Below, one piece after another: positions 31,344 through 35,141 of a DNA stretch of 35,141 nt. Below the pieces are notes generated by a model, which saw only the letters and a program-made list of their open reading frames with translations, made no database searches and was not told the origin of the DNA. Source of the DNA: Bacteroidota bacterium (GTDB taxonomy: Bacteria > Bacteroidota > Ignavibacteria > Palsa-1295); contig JAUZOQ010000028.1 in assembly GCA_030706385.1 (NCBI GenBank), positions 1 to 35,141 of the forward strand. Reading direction: 5' to 3'. Both the position numbers and the translations under genes were made by a program. Position 1 is the first letter of the stretch. Each line of letters starts with the position of its first letter.

Positions 31344-31868
31344 TTACGCTATTTTAACCAGAGTATTCCAATTCCGAGTGGTAATATTCTTTCCAAATTG
31401 CTTCTCAAGGATCTTCATAGCTTCTGGCGTTCCATTCTTACTCAAATCGAGAACACTGAATACCATACAATCGCTAAGAGCAAGTACGGAGAATGAGTTG
31501 TCGGGGGTATGGTAAGGTAATCTCGGAACCTGCAGAGGTTCTTCAGGAAGAAACGTGATATACAAGCGCATATCCTTCGTAACGGAATTTCCGGCAAATG
31601 GATCGGCTTTCACGATCCTTGTGATATCTGCCCTTGGTCTCACAATTACAGGTATTGAAAAACCAAAACTATCCTGGAGTTGATTGGTGATTATTCTTGC
31701 AAGCTTCACAATTGTATCCTTCGCTTCAAAGATAATATTACCGCTGGCAAGTATTGTGCGGACATTGGCGAATCCGAGATCTTCGAATATTTGCTTCGCT
31801 TTGACCATCGGGACACTCTTGTGCCCGCCCACATTGATACCGCGAAGAAAAGCGACGAATTCTGCCAT
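31344..31868 (-). CDS. DUF1697 family protein
   Basis: This 174-residue protein shows the DUF1697 N-terminus: AEFVAFLRGINVGGHKSVPM (2-21), LGFANVRTILASGNIIFEA (31-49), and later IPVIVRPRADI (72-82) and the conserved end TRNWNTLVKIA (164-174). The family is widespread, small and soluble, with no established biochemical role. It is a single gene between tRNA-Ser and the 51-aa gene, all on the minus strand. Confidence 0.88.
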   Translation of the reverse strand: MAEFVAFLRGINVGGHKSVPMVKAKQIFEDLGFANVRTILASGNIIFEAKDTIVKLARIITNQLQDSFGFSIPVIVRPRADITRIVKADPFAGNSVTKDMRLYITFLPEEPLQVPRLPYHTPDNSFSVLALSDCMVFSVLDLSKNGTPEAMKILEKQFGKNITTRNWNTLVKIA

Positions 31869-31926
31869 TAAGAATGTAATTAGATGGACGTAGTCCTATA
31901 AGCAGGCAAGGCAAGGAAGTTGTTGC

Positions 31927-32008
31927 GGAGGGCGAGGGATTCGAACTCTCATAGCCTTGCGGCTGGCAGTTTTCAAGACTGCTGCAATACCATTATGCGA
32001 GCCCTCCG
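31927..32008 (-). tRNA. tRNA-Ser (anticodon UGA)
   Basis: The acceptor arms GGAGGGC / GCCCTCC pair perfectly, and the discriminator base is G, as usual for tRNA-Ser. The anticodon stem GCAGT/ACTGC holds the loop CTTGAAA, giving anticodon TGA, which reads UCA. The variable arm AGCC-GCAA-GGCT marks it as class II. The T-loop is TTCGAAT. One A-C mismatch is seen in the T-stem (GAGAG against CCCTC). The 3' CCA is not encoded. Confidence 0.93.
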
Positions 32009-32147
32009 TGGATTCGCGAACTCCATAACTCTTTGACGCGAAACGTTGTTCCAAAAAACTGAAATTATGTCTGTTACCGGCGATCGTCGCGAATCGACAT
32101 AGATAAAACTTGAGAACCTACAGAATATTATTTTTATCTGAATTCCC

Positions 32148-33305
32148 ATGTCGCAATTTGGAAAAGAAATTCGCAAACGCTGGCTGCTCGATGAAGATGT
32201 GGCATTCATGAATCATGGTTCGTTCGGAGCATGTCCGCGAGACGTGCTCGTCGCCCAGAGCGAGTGGAGGAACAAGATGGAACGCCAACTGGTCAAGTTC
32301 ATTACTGTCGAAGCCCCTCCTGCGACCACAGATGCGTTGACAAGACTTGGAGAATTCATCGGGGCAAAAGAGAAGGATATTGTTTTTGTCGATAATGCCA
32401 CAACGGCTGTTAATGCTGTTGTCCGCTCGCTCATGCCGAAGTTCAAACCGGGCGATGAGCTATTCACGACTACCCACGTGTACGGCGCAATGCGTAAGAC
32501 ACTGCATTACGCAGCCGATGTTACAGGGGCAAAAGTTGTCGAGGGCGTTGTCCCCTTTCCGATCGAAAGCCCTGATCAAGTAGTGGAAGTGGTGAAGAAA
32601 GGGATCACCGATAAAACGAAATTCGCGATCATCGACCACATTACCTCCCCGACTGCCCTTGTGTATCCGATCGAGAAGATCATACCTCTTTTCAAAGAAC
32701 GCGGTATCCCTGTTATGATCGATGGCGCCCATGCACTCGGAATGCTGGATATTAACATGACGAAATATGGTGCCGACTTCTATACCGGTAATTGCCACAA
32801 ATGGCTTTATGCACCGAAAGGATCGGCATTTCTTTACGTTGACCCCAAACATCAGAAAGATATTCATCCGACGAATATTTCCCACAACTACATGACGGGA
32901 TTCAAACCGGAGTTCGAATGGGTGGGGACGCATGATCCGACGGCATGGCTTTCCGTTTCAGCTGCACTGGCATTCATCAAAGAAATTGGTGTCGATGAGA
33001 TGCGGAGATACGGGCACACCTTGGCAATTGAAGCCAGAAACATGCTGGCGCGCTCATGGGGCACGAAACTCCTCGCTCCGGAGAATATGATCGGAATGCT
33101 TGCCACAGTCGCACTGCCGGGTAACCCAACAGATACAGATAAACACACTGCAACACTACATGACAGACTTCGCGATGAATTTCACTGTGAACTCCCTGTG
33201 ATCGTCATGGATGGACATACCTATGTTCGTATCTCCTGTCAGGTCTATAACGATATGTCGGACTATGAACGCCTTGATGCGGCCATAAAGAGAATATACG
33301 CATGA
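32148..33305 (+). CDS. PLP-dependent class V aminotransferase (isopenicillin-N-epimerase-like)
   Basis: This 385-residue fold-type I PLP enzyme has a probable Schiff-base Lys218 in GNCHKWLYAPKG (214-225), Asp192 and His195 in MIDGAHALG (190-198) and ATTAVNAV (84-91) for cofactor phosphate contact. Its N-terminus (FMNHGSFGACPR) is that of the isopenicillin N epimerase / CefD-like branch. These are mostly cysteine-desulfurase-like or amino-acid-processing enzymes of unknown substrate; there is no beta-lactam gene cluster here, so that name should not be taken literally. mtnN starts 28 bases downstream. Confidence 0.88.
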   Translation: MSQFGKEIRKRWLLDEDVAFMNHGSFGACPRDVLVAQSEWRNKMERQLVKFITVEAPPATTDALTRLGEFIGAKEKDIVFVDNATTAVNAVVRSLMPKFKPGDELFTTTHVYGAMRKTLHYAADVTGAKVVEGVVPFPIESPDQVVEVVKKGITDKTKFAIIDHITSPTALVYPIEKIIPLFKERGIPVMIDGAHALGMLDINMTKYGADFYTGNCHKWLYAPKGSAFLYVDPKHQKDIHPTNISHNYMTGFKPEFEWVGTHDPTAWLSVSAALAFIKEIGVDEMRRYGHTLAIEARNMLARSWGTKLLAPENMIGMLATVALPGNPTDTDKHTATLHDRLRDEFHCELPVIVMDGHTYVRISCQVYNDMSDYERLDAAIKRIYA

Positions 33306-33333
33306 GCATCCTTGTGAACCTTGCTTCTGCCAA

Positions 33334-34104
33334 ATGATCATCGGAATCCTCAGTGCAATGCCTGAAGAGATAGATCTGCTTTCCTCAAATATTGAGGATG
33401 CAGAAGTATTGACGTTCGGTGGACGAGAGTATATTACAGGGAAACTCGAAGGTCAGGAAGTCGTTGCTGTCTTCTCCAGATGGGGAAAGGTCGCCGCAGC
33501 TCAAACTGCAACAACTCTGATTACAAAATTTGGAGCAAAGAAGATCATTTTCACAGGAGTTGCCGGAGCAGCCGCACCCGACCTCCGAATCGGAGATGTT
33601 GTGATCGGTGAAGAGTTACTTCAGCACGATATGGATGCAAGCTTGATACCTGCGTTCGTACGATTTGAAATTCCACTGCTCGGGATTACCCATTTCAAAT
33701 CCGACCGTGAGCTGACGCTGCTTGCGTTCAACGCTGCGCAGGAGTATCTTTCAGCAATTCGTTCATCAAGCCTCAGTTCGGAACTTCAGTCCACAACTCT
33801 TGACGATCACGGAATCGGGATTCCAACCGCACGGTTCGGCATAATTGCAAGTGGTGATCAATTCATTGGAGATTCGGCAAAGATCACCGAGCTGCGCGAG
33901 GCCATCAACGGCTTGCTCTGCATCGAAATGGAGGGCGCGGCCGTAGCACAGGTATGCCATGAACATCAAATCCCCTTCGCCGTCATCCGTGCGATCTCGG
34001 ACAAAGCCGATTCGAACGCTGTTCATGACTTTCCTGGATTCGTCAAGAATATCGTTAGCCATTACTCTAATGGTATAGTCAGATCCATGTTGAAGAATTT
34101 ATAG
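33334..34104 (+). CDS. mtnN: 5'-methylthioadenosine/S-adenosylhomocysteine nucleosidase
   Basis: This 256-residue nucleoside phosphorylase-fold enzyme cleaves adenine from MTA and SAH, recycling products of S-adenosylmethionine chemistry. Active-site residues align with the E. coli enzyme: Glu12 in AMPEE, Glu200 in IEMEGAAVAQV and Asp223 in RAISDKAD. FTGVAGAA (73-80) and IGDVVIGEEL (86-95) are typical. A slightly longer insertion (about 138-165) accounts for its size over the usual 230 residues. It follows the class V aminotransferase gene and precedes kbl on the same strand. Confidence 0.93.
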   Translation: MIIGILSAMPEEIDLLSSNIEDAEVLTFGGREYITGKLEGQEVVAVFSRWGKVAAAQTATTLITKFGAKKIIFTGVAGAAAPDLRIGDVVIGEELLQHDMDASLIPAFVRFEIPLLGITHFKSDRELTLLAFNAAQEYLSAIRSSSLSSELQSTTLDDHGIGIPTARFGIIASGDQFIGDSAKITELREAINGLLCIEMEGAAVAQVCHEHQIPFAVIRAISDKADSNAVHDFPGFVKNIVSHYSNGIVRSMLKNL

Positions 34105-34153
34105 CGCTGAGCTATCTGTTTGAAGGAATTCAGAATTATCTATATAACTCTCT

Positions 34154-35141
34154 ATGTACGGCAAAATAAAAGAAGAACTTCAGAAAGAACTGCAAGAGAT
34201 CAAGAATTCAGGTCTGTATAAGGAGGAACGCATTATCACGACTCCGCAGGGAGTGGAGATCAAAGTTGAAGGAAAGCCAGGTACCTACTTGAATTTTTGC
34301 GCCAACAATTATCTCGGCCTATCATCTCATCCAAGGGTAATTAAAGCTGCTCATGAAGCGCTCGATAAACATGGCTATGGAATGTCAAGCGTTCGCTTTA
34401 TTTGCGGCACAGAAGATCTACACAAAGATCTCGAGCGTGAGGTCTCACAATTCCTAAAGACAGATGATACCATTCTCTATGTTGCTTGCTTTGACGCCAA
34501 TGGCGGAGTCTTCGAGCCCTTCTTCCAGGAGAATGACGGGATCATCAGTGATGAGTTAAATCACGCATCGATCATTGATGGCGTAAGGCTTTCGAAGGCA
34601 CAGCGTTTTCGCTACAAGAACTCCAATATGGAGGAGTTGGAAAATATTCTTAAGGGAACCCAGAACCTGCGTCGCCGAATCATCGTGACTGATGGAGTTT
34701 TCTCGATGGATGGCTTTATTGCAAAACTTGACGAGATCTGTGACCTTGCTGAAAAATATGAGGCTCTCGTTATGGTTGACGATAGCCATGCAACGGGATT
34801 TATCGGAAAGACGGGGCGCGGATCTATTGAGTACAGAGATGTAATGGGACGCGTCGATATTATCACCTCTACCCTCGGTAAAGCCCTGGGTGGTGCTGCC
34901 GGTGGTTTCACGTCAGGACGCAAGGAGATCATCGATATGCTTCGACAGCGCTCGAGACCCTATCTCTTCAGCAATTCTCTGCCCCCGGCCATTGCCGGAG
35001 CCGCCCTGGAGGTGATCCGAATGCTCGAAGCCACTACGGAGTTACGCGATAAGCTTGAAGCGAACACAAAATATTTCCGCGAGAAGATGACAGCAGCCGG
35101 ATTTGACATTAAGCCCGGCGTTCATCCGATCACTCCGATCA
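34154..35141 (+). CDS. kbl: Glycine C-acetyltransferase (2-amino-3-ketobutyrate CoA ligase), cut by window end
   Basis: The first 329 residues are present; a full enzyme is near 395. This alpha-oxoamine synthase uses PLP on Lys243 in [10 protein letters not shown] (238-247; Lys244 in E. coli Kbl). Other family features are [14 protein letters not shown] (47-60), [17 protein letters not shown] (78-94), [11 protein letters not shown] (133-143), [10 protein letters not shown] (178-187) and [12 protein letters not shown] (207-218). It interconverts 2-amino-3-ketobutyrate plus CoA with glycine plus acetyl-CoA, in threonine degradation; tdh would be the expected partner and is not seen here. TTTGAA and TATATA, about 16 bases apart just upstream, could be its promoter. 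Confidence 0.93.
   Translation, partial: MYGKIKEELQKELQEIKNSGLYKEERIITTPQGVEIKVEGKPGTYLNFCANNYLGLSSHPRVIKAAHEALDKHGYGMSSVRFICGTEDLHKDLEREVSQFLKTDDTILYVACFDANGGVFEPFFQENDGIISDELNHASIIDGVRLSKAQRFRYKNSNMEELENILKGTQNLRRRIIVTDGVFSMDGFIAKLDEICDLAEKYEALVMVDDSHATGFIGKTGRGSIEYRDVMGRVDIITSTLGKALGGAAGGFTSGRKEIIDMLRQRSRPYLFSNSLPPAIAGAALEVIRMLEATTELRDKLEANTKYFREKMTAAGFDIKPGVHPITPI

Noticed and set aside
32012-32095. Nine-base inverted repeat GATTCGCGA / TCGCGAATC downstream of the aminotransferase leader and tRNA start
   Set aside because: The arms are about 66 bases apart and centred on the common palindrome TCGCGA; the spacing suits neither a hairpin nor a typical operator.
32148-33305. A beta-lactam biosynthesis role for the class V aminotransferase
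   Set aside because: The similarity is to the isopenicillin-N-epimerase-like branch only; no other beta-lactam genes are present and the neighbours are mtnN and kbl.
1-35141. CRISPR arrays, insertion sequences, prophage genes or a defence island
   Set aside because: No regularly spaced repeats, transposase, integrase or known defence domains were seen on either strand.

Overview
The window is a compact, mostly housekeeping stretch of a chromosome from a Gram-negative member of the Bacteroidota/Chlorobiota (FCB) group, possibly the Kapabacteria/Ignavibacteria side. The evidence is a type IX secretion (T9SS) sorting domain, several outer-membrane beta-barrel proteins, an OmpA protein, MEP-pathway Dxr, PurS/PurQ, and a promoter of the Bacteroidota form TTTG-N19-TAnnTTTG in front of mltG. 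No rRNA, CRISPR array, integrase, transposase or phage gene is visible. No gene-free stretch exceeds 300 bases; the longest are 17296-17553 and 15669-15918.

Layout. 1-5415: a truncated sulfide:quinone-oxidoreductase-like flavoprotein, an old-yellow-enzyme-type reductase fused to a fibronectin type III domain, a small membrane protein, a CADD-type folate-related oxygenase and an S9 prolyl oligopeptidase. 5531-7156: an AT-rich gene for a T9SS-exported SBBP-repeat protein. 7218-9664: pgsA-pgpA-cinA operon. 9814-12501: a fatty acid desaturase, then an ECF sigma factor followed by a membrane-anchored protein that ends in a beta-barrel-like domain. 12569-19255: mltG, a double-OmpA-domain protein, rseP, a small secreted protein and dxr. 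19424-23835: a large outer-membrane protein, dnaX and a lipoprotein. 23843-28507: rlmD (minus strand), then an outer-membrane protein, purC, psd and pssA. 28514-31275: a YgjP-type metallopeptidase, purS-purQ, a 43-aa membrane ORF, two tandem tatA genes and a 51-aa basic protein. 31344-35141: a DUF1697 protein, tRNA-Ser(UGA), a class V aminotransferase, mtnN and the start of kbl.

Themes. Phospholipid synthesis appears twice (pgsA/pgpA and psd/pssA) and purine synthesis in two blocks (purC; purS-purQ). Envelope functions dominate the middle (mltG, OmpA, RseP, ECF sigma with its presumed regulator, Tat components).

Most worth a second look: (i) the ECF sigma / TM-linker-barrel pair as a possible one-polypeptide trans-envelope signalling device; (ii) the CADD homologue, which keeps the metal ligands and the Tyr and Lys thought to be sacrificed for p-aminobenzoate; (iii) an orphan MraZ-box-like triple repeat upstream of the OmpA gene; (iv) an apparently leaderless mltG promoter; (v) the OYE-Fn3 fusion with a degenerate Fe-S motif; (vi) a 51-aa gene preceded by a long inverted repeat; and (vii) large stem-loops upstream of dxr and between the S9 peptidase and CADD genes.
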